This document shows, in pieces, positions 18,020 through 26,581 of a DNA stretch of 64,000 nucleotides (position 1 is its first letter; every line of letters starts with the position of its first letter). The notes below the pieces were generated by a model that was given only the letters and a program-made list of their open reading frames with translations, was not told the origin of the DNA and did not search any database. The translations under genes and the position numbers were made by a program. Origin of the DNA: Aeromicrobium sp. Root495 (GTDB lineage Bacteria > Actinomycetota > Actinomycetes > Propionibacteriales > Nocardioidaceae). Where the stretch lies: contig NZ_LMFJ01000001.1 in assembly GCF_001426755.1 (NCBI RefSeq), positions 987,846-1,051,845 of the forward strand. Reading direction: 5' to 3'.

Positions 18020-19720
18020 CTAGTGCTGCCGGGGGATACCGGTCTCGGAGACACCCTGGAAGTCCTCGCCCAGGGCGATCGGGTGACCGTCGTGGTGTCC
18101 CAGGTGCTCCTCGGCGTGGTGCACGTCCTCGACGGTGGGCTTGTCGAGCGTGTCCCGGTTCCAGTACTCGCGAACCTTGGCCCGCAGTTTCTCCTTGCGA
18201 CCGTGCGGCGCGTCGACCCCGTTGACGTCGGTCTGGACCGGCGCCTCCAGGACGGGCACGCGCTCGTGGGCCGTGAGGGTGTACTGCTCCGCCACCGGCA
18301 GGGGAGCGTGGCGCTCGGAGTAGCCGCCGTCGGGCGTGCGCTCCAGGACGCCAGTCTCGTAGCCGTGCAGGATGCGGTTGGCGTCGGCACGCTGCAGACC
18401 GATGCAGATCCGCTTCGTGATGAGGAACGCGATGACCGGGAAGATGAAGAACCCGAATCGCAGGACCCACGTGATGGCGTAGATGTCCATGTGGAACTTG
18501 GTGGCGATGATGTCGTTGCCACCGGCGATCCAGCCGACACCGTAGGCCGTCATGGCTGCGACGCCGAGCGCCGTGCGCGTGGGCGCGTTGCGCGGACGCT
18601 CGAGCAGGTGGTGCTCACGGTTGTCGCCCGTGACCCACTTCTCGAGGAACGGCCAGATGGCGAGCGACGTGAAGACGAGGCCCAGTCCGCCCATGCCGGG
18701 GATGACGACGTTCCAGCTCCACGTGTAGTTGAAGAACGTGGACTCCCAGTTGGGCATGAGGCGCACCATGCCCTCGGAGAAGCCCATGTACCAGTCGGGC
18801 TGCGATCCGGCGGTGACCTCAGAGGGGTTGTAGGGGCCGTACGCCCAGACCGGGTTGATCTGGATGAGAGCACCCATGAGCGCCGTGAAGCCGAAGACGA
18901 CGAAGAAGAATCCGCCGGCCTTGGCCGCGTACACGGGGAGCATCGGGTAGCCGACGACGTTCTTCTCGGTGCGTCCGGGGCCAGGCCACTGCGTGTGCTT
19001 GTGGTAGATCAGCAGCAGCATGTGAGCGCCGATCAGGCCCAGGATGAGCGCCGGGATGAGCAGGATGTGCGCCATGTAGAGGCGCGGGATGATCTCGTCG
19101 CCGGGGAACTCGCCACCGAAGATGAAGAACTCCAGGTACGAGCCGACGATCGGCACGCTGCGCACCAGGCCGTCGACGAAGCGGAGGCCGGTGCCCGACA
19201 GCAGGTCGTCGGGGAGCGAGTAGCCGGCGAAGCCCTCGATCATGCCGAGCGCGAGGAGGCCGACACCGATGAGCCAGTTGATCTCACGCGGCTTGCGGTA
19301 CGCACCCGTGAAGAACACGCGGAGCATGTGCACCATCATCGCGGCCACGAACAGCGCGGCGGCCCAGTGGTGGATCTGACGGAGCAGGAGCCCGCCGCGG
19401 ATGTCGAAGGAGATGTCGAGCGTCGACTTGTACGCCAGCGACATCTCGAGGCCGTTCAACGGCTTGTACGTGCCGTTGTAGGTGACCTCGGCCATGCTCG
19501 GCTGGTACCAGAACGTCAGGAACGTTCCGGTGATCAGGAGGACGACGAAGCTCCACAGGGCGATCTCGCCGAGCATGAACGACCAGTGCTCGGGAAAGAC
19601 CTTGCGCAGGTTCTTCTTGGCGAGGCCGGCCAGGCCGAGGCGGTCGTCAAGCCACTCGACGGGTCCACCGGCCTTCTTGCCGAGGGCGGTCTCTTGGACG
19701 GGTGTGAAGGAAGCGCTCAT
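18020..19720 (-). CDS. qcrB: Cytochrome bcc complex subunit B
   Basis: Di-haem cytochrome b of the actinobacterial bcc complex, which oxidises menaquinol; 566 aa. It has eight or nine membrane helices. The haem ligand histidines lie in RQIHHWAAALFVAAMMVHMLR segments (about 115-135) and in the later helix with LYMAHILLIPALILGLIGAH. The Qo-site PDWYMG motif is present (SQPDWYMGF), the usual place of PEWY. The actinobacterial C-terminal hydrophilic extension of about 130 residues is complete. The ATG at 19720 overlaps the qcrA stop by four bases (ATGA). Confidence 0.97.
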   Translation of the reverse strand: MSASFTPVQETALGKKAGGPVEWLDDRLGLAGLAKKNLRKVFPEHWSFMLGEIALWSFVVLLITGTFLTFWYQPSMAEVTYNGTYKPLNGLEMSLAYKSTLDISFDIRGGLLLRQIHHWAAALFVAAMMVHMLRVFFTGAYRKPREINWLIGVGLLALGMIEGFAGYSLPDDLLSGTGLRFVDGLVRSVPIVGSYLEFFIFGGEFPGDEIIPRLYMAHILLIPALILGLIGAHMLLLIYHKHTQWPGPGRTEKNVVGYPMLPVYAAKAGGFFFVVFGFTALMGALIQINPVWAYGPYNPSEVTAGSQPDWYMGFSEGMVRLMPNWESTFFNYTWSWNVVIPGMGGLGLVFTSLAIWPFLEKWVTGDNREHHLLERPRNAPTRTALGVAAMTAYGVGWIAGGNDIIATKFHMDIYAITWVLRFGFFIFPVIAFLITKRICIGLQRADANRILHGYETGVLERTPDGGYSERHAPLPVAEQYTLTAHERVPVLEAPVQTDVNGVDAPHGRKEKLRAKVREYWNRDTLDKPTVEDVHHAEEHLGHHDGHPIALGEDFQGVSETGIPRQH

Positions 19721-20787
19721 GAATTCTTGTCCAGCTTCTTCTGGTCACGTGCGAGCTCTGGGTAGCTGGGAGCGACGATCTCGGGGAAGTCGCTCATGGC
19801 GATCAGGTATCCCTCGGAGTCTACGCCGAGTGGGAGCTGCGGCAACGGACGGTGAGCAGGTCCGAAGATGACCTTCCCGTTGTCGGCCAGGTCGAAGGTG
19901 GACTGGTGGCACGGGCACAGCACGTGGTGCGTCTGCTGCTCGTAGAGGCTGATGGGGCAGCCGACGTGCGTGCAGATCTTGGAGTAGCAGAGGATGCCGT
20001 CGACGTTCCAGTTCTCACGGCCCTTGCTGGGCGTGATGTCCTCGGGCCGCATGCGCACGATGATGACGGCGGCCTTGGACTTGGCCTGCAGCGCCTCGGT
20101 GCCGTGCAGGATGCGCTCGCCGGTCTCGTCCTCCTCGAACAGGACGGCGGGCTCGCCGTTGACGAGCTCACCGACCTCGAGGTCGGAGGGCTTGATGGGG
20201 GCACCGGAGACGTCGGCGACGACCCGCATGCCCTTCTTCCAGACCGTGAAGCGCTGGCTGTGGGGGCGCGGGCCCAGGTCGCCGAGCAGGAACACGACGG
20301 GCAGGGCCATGAAGCCCATGGAGCCGATGAGGGTGTTGCGCAGCAGCGGGCGACGCTGGATGCCCGACTCCTCGACGCCGGCGTTGATCTGCTCGAGCAC
20401 GGCCACGCGGTCGTCCTCGTCGGAGGCTGCGGAGTGGCGGTACTCGACCATCTCGTGGTCCGACATGAGCTTCTTGGCCCACTGGATGATGCCGATGCCC
20501 ACGAGGAGCAGGGCCCCACCGAGGGAGGCGCCGAGGGCGAAGTTCTGGGCCGACCAGTTGAGGAACGTCTGGTCCTTGTCGATCACGACGTACGAGACGC
20601 AGAACACCAGGGCCAGGGCCGCGGCCGTGACGAACATGAGCGCGATCTGGCGCTCGGTGCGACGGGCCTGCGACTCGTCGACGTCCTGCGGTCGGTACTG
20701 GTGCTCCGGGAGACCCGGGTCCTGGATCGGCTCGGTGGGCTCGATCTCCTGACCGTCGTGGTCGTCGGGCCGCTCGATCTCGCTCAT
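19717..20787 (-). CDS. qcrA: Rieske iron-sulfur subunit of the bcc complex
   Basis: Electron-transfer subunit with a [2Fe-2S] cluster, 356 aa. It has three N-terminal membrane helices (around residues 52-72, 85-105 and 157-177), which is the actinobacterial form. The cluster-binding motifs are CTHVGC and CPCHQS in the C-terminal domain. The start is ATG 20787, with GGAGG at proper spacing. Upstream is qcrC (79-bp gap), downstream is qcrB with a four-base overlap. The gap holds an RBS and no independent promoter that I can defend. Confidence 0.96.
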   Translation of the reverse strand: MSEIERPDDHDGQEIEPTEPIQDPGLPEHQYRPQDVDESQARRTERQIALMFVTAAALALVFCVSYVVIDKDQTFLNWSAQNFALGASLGGALLLVGIGIIQWAKKLMSDHEMVEYRHSAASDEDDRVAVLEQINAGVEESGIQRRPLLRNTLIGSMGFMALPVVFLLGDLGPRPHSQRFTVWKKGMRVVADVSGAPIKPSDLEVGELVNGEPAVLFEEDETGERILHGTEALQAKSKAAVIIVRMRPEDITPSKGRENWNVDGILCYSKICTHVGCPISLYEQQTHHVLCPCHQSTFDLADNGKVIFGPAHRPLPQLPLGVDSEGYLIAMSDFPEIVAPSYPELARDQKKLDKNS

Positions 20788-20866
20788 CGCACGGCCTCCG
20801 TGGAAGGGGCGCAAGAATACGAAGACCGTGCGCCGAGGGACTGGTGGTTCGCTCGCTGACGCTCGC

Positions 20867-21721
20867 TCATCGCTTCTTCTTCACTCTCGCTCCGTGGGCG
20901 CCGATCCAGATGGCGAACCCGACCAGCACGCCGATGCCGACGACCCAGGTGAACAGACCGTCGACGACGGGGCCGAGGCCACCGCCGGCGAGTCCGCCGT
21001 AGTTGGGCTGGTCCTGGACGGCCTTGATGTAGGCGATGACGTTGCGCTTGTCCTCGGGCGTGATGACGCTGTCGCCGAAGACGGGCATCTGCTGCGGACC
21101 GGTCAGCATGGCCTCGTAGATGTGCTTGGCGCTGACGCCGTCGAGCTTGGGGGCGTAGCGGCCGTCCGGGAGGGCGCCGCCGGCGCCGACCGAGTTGTGG
21201 CACGCGGTGCAGTTGGTGCGGAAGAACTCGCCGCCCTCACGCACGTCCTCGGTGCTCGCGGCCTCGTAGTCGGTGTCCTCCGAGGAGGGGATCGAGGGGC
21301 CGGGTGCGAGCGACGCGATGTACGCGGAGAGCTGCCGGACCTCCTCGGCGTCGTACTCGGGGGTCTTGCGCGGGGCCTGCGGGCCGGACTGCGCCATGGG
21401 CATGCGTCCGGTGCCGACCTGGAAGTCGACGGCGGCCGCTCCGACGCCGATGAGCGTCGGGCCGTAGTTCTTGTCGTCCTTGGTGCCGATGCCCTGGGCG
21501 TTGACGCCGTGGCAGCTGGCGCAGCCGATGAGGAACAGCTGGCGTCCCGCATCGAGCTCACGCGACGACGTGGTGTCGTCCGCGGCCGAGGCGGGGGACA
21601 ACGCTGTGGTCTGGACGGCGTACGCGCCGCCGCCGACGACGATGAGGGCGAGCATGAGCACGACGAATCCAGCGAGTGGATGCCGGCGTCTGGTGGACAG
21701 TTTCCGCACCGAGAACCTCAT
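20867..21721 (-). CDS. qcrC: Di-haem cytochrome c subunit of the bcc complex
   Basis: Membrane-anchored c-type cytochrome that links bcc directly to the aa3 oxidase, replacing soluble cytochrome c in actinobacteria. The 284 aa protein has an N-terminal signal-anchor (GFVVLMLALIVVGGGAYAV), two CXXCH haem sites (CASCH and CTACH), and a C-terminal membrane helix with a KKKR tail. Two axial methionines are plausible: MPMAQ after the first and QQMPVFG after the second site. Both haem domains are intact. It lies 65 bp after ctaE, in a ctaE-qcrC-qcrA-qcrB operon. Confidence 0.96.
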   Translation of the reverse strand: MRFSVRKLSTRRRHPLAGFVVLMLALIVVGGGAYAVQTTALSPASAADDTTSSRELDAGRQLFLIGCASCHGVNAQGIGTKDDKNYGPTLIGVGAAAVDFQVGTGRMPMAQSGPQAPRKTPEYDAEEVRQLSAYIASLAPGPSIPSSEDTDYEAASTEDVREGGEFFRTNCTACHNSVGAGGALPDGRYAPKLDGVSAKHIYEAMLTGPQQMPVFGDSVITPEDKRNVIAYIKAVQDQPNYGGLAGGGLGPVVDGLFTWVVGIGVLVGFAIWIGAHGARVKKKR

Positions 21722-21786
21722 TCCTGGTCAGGTGAAGACAGCGTACGCGGCGCGGGCCGTGGACGCTGAGATTAGGTGAGCCTTGG

Positions 21787-22425
21787 TCAGCGGATGAGGT
21801 AGATGGTGGCGAAGAGCCCCACCCACACGATGTCCACGAAGTGCCAGTAGTACGAGACCACGATGGCCGAGATGGCCTGCTCATGGGTGAATCGACGAGC
21901 CGCGAAGGTTCGTCCGATGACGAGCAGGAACGCGATGAGACCACCCACGACGTGGATGCCGTGGAAGCCCGTGGCGAGGTAGAAGAGCGAGCCGTAGGCC
22001 GAGGACGGGATGGTGAGGCCCTCGTGCACCAGCTCGGCGTACTCCGTGGCCTGACCGCCGATGAAGATGGCGCCCATGATGTACGTGAGGATGAACCACT
22101 CACGCATGCCCCACTTGCCCATCTGCAGCAGGGTGCCGGTCCGGCCGGCGCGTCCGCGCTCAGCGGCGAAGACGCCGAACTGGCACGTGAACGACGACAG
22201 CACCAGGATGGTGGTGTTGGCCGTCGCGAAGGGGATGTTCAGGAGCTGCGTCTCCTGGGCCCACAGCTCCGGCGTCACGTTGCGGATCGTGAAGTACGCG
22301 GCGAAGAGGCCCGCGAAGAACATGAGCTCGCTGGACAGCCAGACGATGGTTCCCACGGTCACCATGGAGGGTCGTCCCTCGGTGCCGTGCAGTCGAGAAG
22401 CCGGGATCACGGAAGTAGTCGCCAC
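21787..22425 (-). CDS. ctaE: Cytochrome c oxidase subunit III
   Basis: Integral membrane subunit of the aa3 oxidase, 212 aa with five hydrophobic helices. Conserved segments include [17 protein letters not shown], the [14 protein letters not shown] region, [13 protein letters not shown] and [15 protein letters not shown]. The GTG start at 22425 is supported by a CATAAT -10 six bases upstream, so the transcript is predicted leaderless. It is the first gene of ctaE-qcrC-qcrA-qcrB and lies opposite a divergent receiver-like gene. Confidence 0.96.
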   Translation of the reverse strand: MATTSVIPASRLHGTEGRPSMVTVGTIVWLSSELMFFAGLFAAYFTIRNVTPELWAQETQLLNIPFATANTTILVLSSFTCQFGVFAAERGRAGRTGTLLQMGKWGMREWFILTYIMGAIFIGGQATEYAELVHEGLTIPSSAYGSLFYLATGFHGIHVVGGLIAFLLVIGRTFAARRFTHEQAISAIVVSYYWHFVDIVWVGLFATIYLIR

Positions 22426-22431
22426 GCGATC

Positions 22432-22443
22432 ATTATGTACGAT
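22432..22443. promoter_or_regulatory. Abutting divergent -10 boxes of ctaE and the receiver gene
   Basis: The minus-strand -10 CATAAT occupies 22437-22432, and the plus-strand -10 TACGAT occupies 22438-22443, so the two hexamers touch. Each is followed by six bases and a GTG start (22425 minus, 22450 plus). This is the leaderless geometry on both strands, so polymerase could not occupy both promoters at once. Only 24 bases separate the two start codons. Confidence 0.7.
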
Positions 22444-22449
22444 TCGATC

Positions 22450-22866
22450 GTGAGTCAGCACCCACCCCTGCGCGTTCTCGTCTACAGCGACGACCGCGAC
22501 GTCCGAGCCGCCGTCCTCGCCGCCCTGGGTGCCCGGCCACACCCGGACCTTCCGGCCTTCGAGTACATCGAGTGCGCCACGGAGCCGGTCGTGCTCCAGC
22601 ACCTCGACGGCAAGCGTCCCGGCGGACGTCCCGACCTGGTGATCCTCGACGGCGAGGCGGTCCCGGTGGGCGGTCTCGGCATCGCGCGCCAGATCAAGGA
22701 CGAGATCTTCCAGGCGCCTCCCGTGCTGGTGCTCACCGGACGGCCGCAGGACGAGTGGCTGGCCACGTGGTCGCGCGCCGAGGCTGCGCTGCCCCACCCC
22801 ATCGACCCGCTGCGGCTCGCCGAGACGGTCATCGCGCTGGCGCGCGGTGTCGTCGCGGCGGCCTGA
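22450..22866 (+). CDS. Stand-alone degenerate response-regulator receiver domain
   Basis: Protein of 138 aa with a CheY-like fold and no output domain. It keeps the acidic pair D14-D15 (YSDDRD), the phospho-acceptor position D67 (VILDGEA) and a Thr at the usual T/S position (LTGRPQ, about 96). The conserved lysine before proline is replaced by His (PHPIDP, 116-117). Phosphorylation is possible but atypical. The GTG start at 22450 fits the leaderless TACGAT box; an in-frame ATG at 22435 would place the -10 inside the gene. It is divergent from ctaE and 13 bp before trpD. Confidence 0.8.
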   Translation: MSQHPPLRVLVYSDDRDVRAAVLAALGARPHPDLPAFEYIECATEPVVLQHLDGKRPGGRPDLVILDGEAVPVGGLGIARQIKDEIFQAPPVLVLTGRPQDEWLATWSRAEAALPHPIDPLRLAETVIALARGVVAAA

Positions 22867-22879
22867 GCGGCTCCGAGTC

Positions 22880-23929
22880 ATGACCCACACCTGGCCCGAC
22901 GTCCTCTCCACGCTCGTCGCGGGCACGGACCTCTCCACCGACGCCACGGCGTGGGCGATGCGCGAGATCCTCGCGGGCGACGCCACCCCGGTGCAGATCG
23001 CCGGCTTCGCCGTGGCGCTGCGTGCCAAGGGCGAGACGGTCGCCGAGCTCACCGGCCTGGCCGACACGATGTACGAGCAGGCCCGCCACCTCGAGGTGGC
23101 TGACCGCGTCGTCGACATCGTCGGCACGGGCGGCGACCGGGCGCAGACCGTGAACATCTCGTCGATGTCGGCGGTGGTGATCGCGGGCGCGGGGATCGGC
23201 GTGGTGAAGCACGGCAACCGAGCGGCCTCCAGCAAGAGTGGGTCCGCCGACGTCCTCGAGGCGCTGGGCATCCGCCTCGACGTGGCCGCCGACCACGTGA
23301 TCGACGTCTACGACGGCGCCGGGATCACGTTCTGCTTCGCGCCCGTGTTCCACGCGTCGTTCCGGCACACCGCCGTCCCGCGGCGTGAGCTGGGCATCGC
23401 CACCCCGTTCAACTTCCTGGGCCCGCTCACCAACCCGGCCCAGCCCGCGGCCATGGCGGTGGGCTGCGCCGACGCGGCCATGGCCCCCCTCATGGCCGGC
23501 GTGTTCGCCGGCCGCGGCACCGACGCGCTGGTGTTCCGTGGCGACGACGGCCTCGACGAGCTCACGGTCTCCACCACCAGCCACGTGTGGCTCGCGACCG
23601 GGGGAGAGGTCACCGAGCACGTGGTCGACCCCACGCGACTCGGTCTGCCGACGTCGCCCATCTCGGCCCTGCGCGGTGGCGACGCCGCCTTCAACGCAGA
23701 CGTGTTCCGCCGGGTCGTCGGCGGCGAGCACGGGCCGGCCCGCGACGCCGTGCTGCTGAACGCCGGCTCCGGCATCGCGGCGCACCGACTCGACCAGGGG
23801 GGCGCCTCGCTCGAGGACCGGCTCGCCGAGGGCATCGCGGTGGCGGCGGAGTCGATCGACTCCGGCGCAGCGACCGGCGTCCTCGAGCGCTGGGCCGCGA
23901 CGACCCAGCGGCTCGCCCCTCCGGCCTGA
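22880..23929 (+). CDS. trpD: Anthranilate phosphoribosyltransferase
   Basis: Joins anthranilate and PRPP, the second step of tryptophan synthesis; 349 aa. Motifs include the PRPP-binding GTGGD at 82-86, KHGNR at 110-114, the magnesium-binding DE pair in DGLDELT, and the conserved LGPLTNP. The ATG at 22880 lies 13 bp after the receiver gene stop, suggesting co-transcription with it. The gene is far from the other trp genes; in mycobacteria trpD also lies next to ctaE. Confidence 0.95.
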   Translation: MTHTWPDVLSTLVAGTDLSTDATAWAMREILAGDATPVQIAGFAVALRAKGETVAELTGLADTMYEQARHLEVADRVVDIVGTGGDRAQTVNISSMSAVVIAGAGIGVVKHGNRAASSKSGSADVLEALGIRLDVAADHVIDVYDGAGITFCFAPVFHASFRHTAVPRRELGIATPFNFLGPLTNPAQPAAMAVGCADAAMAPLMAGVFAGRGTDALVFRGDDGLDELTVSTTSHVWLATGGEVTEHVVDPTRLGLPTSPISALRGGDAAFNADVFRRVVGGEHGPARDAVLLNAGSGIAAHRLDQGGASLEDRLAEGIAVAAESIDSGAATGVLERWAATTQRLAPPA

Positions 23930-23938
23930 GGAGGCCGG
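23921..23938. terminator. Possible convergent hairpin at the trpD end
   Basis: A 7-bp stem CCGGCCT/AGGCCGG with a GAGG loop spans the trpD stop codon. It lies between trpD and the convergent Lrp-type gene ending at 23951. There is no T-tract on either side, so it may only be a chance GC-rich structure. Confidence 0.3.
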
Positions 23939-23950
23939 CTGGCGGGTGCG

Positions 23951-24229
23951 TCAGTCGAGCCCGATGGAGAAGGCGTCCTCGAGGTCGTGCTGGCTGAACG
24001 TCTGGAACGCGATCTGGGTCTGGGTGGAGAGCACGCCCGGTACCTGGTTGACCTGGTCGGCGACGACCGAGGCGACGTCGTCGATCTCGCGCACCCGCAC
24101 CATGGCGACGAGGTCGAGGTCCCCGGTGACGGAGTAGACCTCGCTGACGCCGTCGATGGCGGCGATGGCCTCGGCGGTCTGCGAGATCGTGGCGACCTCG
24201 GTCTGCACGAACACGATGGCGGTGATCAC
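23951..24229 (-). CDS. Lrp/AsnC-type effector-binding domain protein
   Basis: Ninety-two residues corresponding to the RAM (AsnC_trans_reg) ligand-binding domain alone: ITAIVFVQTEV, an SVTGDLDLVAMVRV beta strand and the C-terminal QTQIAFQTF segment. The N-terminal helix-turn-helix of a full Lrp regulator is absent. Stand-alone RAM proteins of this size occur in actinobacteria. It probably forms dimers or octamers and binds an amino acid or acts on an Lrp partner, which is inference. The GTG start at 24229 overlaps the exonuclease stop by four bases. Confidence 0.85.
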   Translation of the reverse strand: MITAIVFVQTEVATISQTAEAIAAIDGVSEVYSVTGDLDLVAMVRVREIDDVASVVADQVNQVPGVLSTQTQIAFQTFSQHDLEDAFSIGLD

Positions 24230-25983
24230 GCACCCAGCCTAGTGGCGGTGTCCCGCGCAGGCAGCAGGTCGAGGTGTCGGGCTGCGTTGGCGAGAGGTGC
24301 GTGCCACGAGCCGCGCGCCATGCGCAGGCCCGGGGTGTCGAGCCAGCGCAGCACGAGCTCGGTCTCCTCGTGGGTGGCGGCAGGGGCGGGGCCCGGTCCG
24401 GGCGACACCGACTCGGCCGTGGCCAGCAGCGCGTCCACCCAACCCTGCGGGTGCTGTCCTCGCGGCATGATGCCGGCCCCGGCGAGGCGCCCGTGCCGCA
24501 CGACGTGGACCTCCCAGCCCTGCGGGTGCGGTGCTGCGGCCACGAGCTCGGGGACCGTGGTGATCTCGCGCAGGCGCTGTGTGCGGGCCGCGCCGCGCAG
24601 CAGGGCGGCGAGGCGGTCGCGCCAGCGGGCTGCGTCCTCGTAGCGTTCCGCGCCTGCCAGCTCGGACATGCGCTCGAGGACGGCCTGCACCACGACGTCG
24701 GGGTCGGCGGTCATGGCTCGTTGCACCTGCACGACCTCCTGGGCGTAAGCGTCAGGGTCGGCGGAGCCGTCGCAGGGCGACAGGCAGTGCCCCAGCTCGG
24801 CCAGGGCGCACGCTCCTCGACGCGACCGGCGGGCCAGCCGGGGCGTGCACTGGCGGATGCGGAAGACGTCGTGCAGGGCCGCCACCGCGTCCTCCGCGGT
24901 GCGCTTGCTGCCGAAGGGACCGATGTAGTCGGCGTCGTCGTCGAGCACCTTCTGCACGATGGACAGCCGCGGCCACACCTCGCGGGTGAGCTTGATCCAC
25001 GAGACCCGTTCGGGGAACTTGGAACGCCGGTTGTACGGCGGGCGGTGCGCCGCGATGAGACGCAGCTCGCGGACCTGGGCCTCGAGGGCGGTGGCGCACA
25101 CGACGGACTCGACGCGCTCGGCGAGCATGACCATCTCGCCCATGCGGGTGCGGGTCTCGGCCTGCGTGAAGTACGTGCGGACGCGCGTGCGCAGGCGCTT
25201 GGAGGTCCCGACGTAGAGCACCTTGTCGTTCCGGTCGCGGAAGAGGTACACGCCGGGGGCGTCAGGGACGCCGTCGGCCAGGTGCCGCTTGCGCCGTTGG
25301 GCCGGCGTGACCTTGGACGTGAACGAGGCCAGCTCCTCGAGGGAGTGGACGCCGAGGGGGCCCAGACGTTCCATGAGTCCGTGCAGGACGTCGACGGTGG
25401 CCTGGGCGTCGGCCAGGGCGCGGTGGTTGGGCGTGACGGTGGTGCGGAAGTGCCGGGCGAGCGTGCTGAGCTTGACGTTGGGCACCTCGTCGCGGAGCAG
25501 GACGCGCCGGGCCAGCACCGCGGTGTCCAGCACCTCGAAGCGGGGCCAGGGGATGCCCAGCCCGGCCGCGGCGTGCTTGAGGAAGCCGGTGTCGAACGGG
25601 GCGTTGTGCGCCACCAGGACCGTGCCGCGGGCGAACTCCAGGAAGCTGGGCAGCACCTCGGCGATGCGCGGGGCCTCGACCACCATGGCGTTGGTGATGC
25701 CCGTGAGCACCGTGATGAACGCCGGGATGTGCTCGTCGGGGTTGACCAACGTCTGGAGCTCGCCGAGGACCTCGCCGCCGCGCACCTTGACCGCCCCGAT
25801 CTCGGTGATCTTGGAGCCCTGTGCAGCCGACGCCCCGGTGGTCTCGAGGTCGACGACGCAGAAGGTGACGTCGTGCAGGAGGCGCCCCAGCTCCTCGAAG
25901 CTGGCCTGGACGAGCGCGGCCGGGGCCGTGGGCGGTGCTGGTGGGGCAGGTGTTGCGTGTGGTTCGGGGAAGCGGCGTGGCAT
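24226..25983 (-). CDS. DEDD exonuclease fused to UvrC-like GIY-YIG domain
   Basis: Two-domain nuclease of 585 aa. Residues 35-205 are a DnaQ/epsilon-type 3'-5' exonuclease: D45-L-E47 (motif I), HNAPFD131, and the H187/D192 pair. Residues 238-320 are a UvrC-like GIY-YIG nuclease module (GVYLFRD and LYVGTSKRLRTR). A cysteine cluster follows around 390 (CTPRLARRSRRGAC and GHCLSPC). The same architecture occurs in M. tuberculosis Rv2191. It is likely a DNA-repair enzyme, but the substrate is unknown. Its four-base overlap with the RAM-domain gene shows translational coupling. Confidence 0.88.
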   Translation of the reverse strand: MPRRFPEPHATPAPPAPPTAPAALVQASFEELGRLLHDVTFCVVDLETTGASAAQGSKITEIGAVKVRGGEVLGELQTLVNPDEHIPAFITVLTGITNAMVVEAPRIAEVLPSFLEFARGTVLVAHNAPFDTGFLKHAAAGLGIPWPRFEVLDTAVLARRVLLRDEVPNVKLSTLARHFRTTVTPNHRALADAQATVDVLHGLMERLGPLGVHSLEELASFTSKVTPAQRRKRHLADGVPDAPGVYLFRDRNDKVLYVGTSKRLRTRVRTYFTQAETRTRMGEMVMLAERVESVVCATALEAQVRELRLIAAHRPPYNRRSKFPERVSWIKLTREVWPRLSIVQKVLDDDADYIGPFGSKRTAEDAVAALHDVFRIRQCTPRLARRSRRGACALAELGHCLSPCDGSADPDAYAQEVVQVQRAMTADPDVVVQAVLERMSELAGAERYEDAARWRDRLAALLRGAARTQRLREITTVPELVAAAPHPQGWEVHVVRHGRLAGAGIMPRGQHPQGWVDALLATAESVSPGPGPAPAATHEETELVLRWLDTPGLRMARGSWHAPLANAARHLDLLPARDTATRLGA

Positions 25984-26113
25984 GGCGCGAGGCTAGGCGG
26001 GACCTCGGACATCTCGTCCCGGCGGGCGCCGGCGCTGCCGCGGCCCGCAGTTTTGTCGGGACGGCCTCCTAGCGTCGTGGGCAGAAGAGCAACCCACCGA
26101 CGGAGGTGACCCC

Positions 26114-26350
26114 ATGTCCCGCAATGATCTTGGCCTCGAGCCCGTGGTCGTCGACTGCGACCGATGCGTCGTCCGAGGCCCCCGGGCCTGCGGCGACTGC
26201 GTGGTCACGGTCCTGCTCGGAGCCCCGCCCGAGGGCATCGAGATCGACACCGAGGAGCTCCACGCGCTCGATGCGCTGGCCGACCAGGGGCTGGTCCCGC
26301 CCCTTCGACTCGTGATCCCTCTCACAGGTCCCGACGCGCACGCTGGCTGA
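26114..26350 (+). CDS. Small double-CXXC protein
   Basis: A 78-residue protein with two CXXC motifs close together, C18-D-R-C21 and CGDC at about 28-31, suggesting a zinc ribbon or a redox-active pair. It has no signal peptide. The C-terminal half is hydrophobic and helical (LHALDALADQGL). The start is ATG 26114 with a strong GGAGGTGA ribosome site. It is conserved as hypothetical in related actinobacteria next to the NlpC/P60 gene, to my knowledge, but has no assigned function. It lies just before the c-di-AMP riboswitch, in a separate transcript. Confidence 0.75.
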   Translation: MSRNDLGLEPVVVDCDRCVVRGPRACGDCVVTVLLGAPPEGIEIDTEELHALDALADQGLVPPLRLVIPLTGPDAHAG

Positions 26351-26428
26351 GTCCCTGGGCCGCAACCCCTGTACAGTGATCGATTGTGCGTCCGGAGAAT
26401 GCCGGTCCCCCCGATCTGCATCGGATGC

Positions 26429-26562
26429 ACCGCCGAGTCGTTGCGGGCGTGGGGAAGATGTCCGCTGCGAGCCGGGGACCCATGTGTGTGGGGTGAATCG
26501 ACGCGTCAGCGTCGTAGGGCGCCTACGGCCCGAACCCGTCAGCTCACCCGGTAGGCGCCTGA
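26429..26562 (+). ncRNA. ydaO/yuaA cyclic di-AMP riboswitch
   Basis: The leader carries the conserved blocks of the ydaO class (Rfam RF00379): CGCCGAGTCG, GAGCCGGGGACCC, GGGTGAATCG (26491-26500), CGTAGGGC, and CCGAACCCGTCAGCT (26530-26544), then CACCCGGTAGGCG. Pairing of GGCGCCTA with TAGGCGCC closes the 3' helix. A -10 box TACAGT at 26372-26377 would start the RNA near 26384, so the leader is about 200 nt. It probably controls the NlpC/P60 hydrolase at 26582, as ydaO-class elements do for peptidoglycan hydrolases in actinobacteria. Confidence 0.9.
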
Positions 26563-26581
26563 GGACAACACAGGAGAGTGT

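Noticed and set aside
17635..18225. Possible small protein gene running through the repeat array
   Set aside because: The codon pattern follows the repeat unit rather than genome codon use, there is no ribosome site, and it reads through the qcrB terminator and end.
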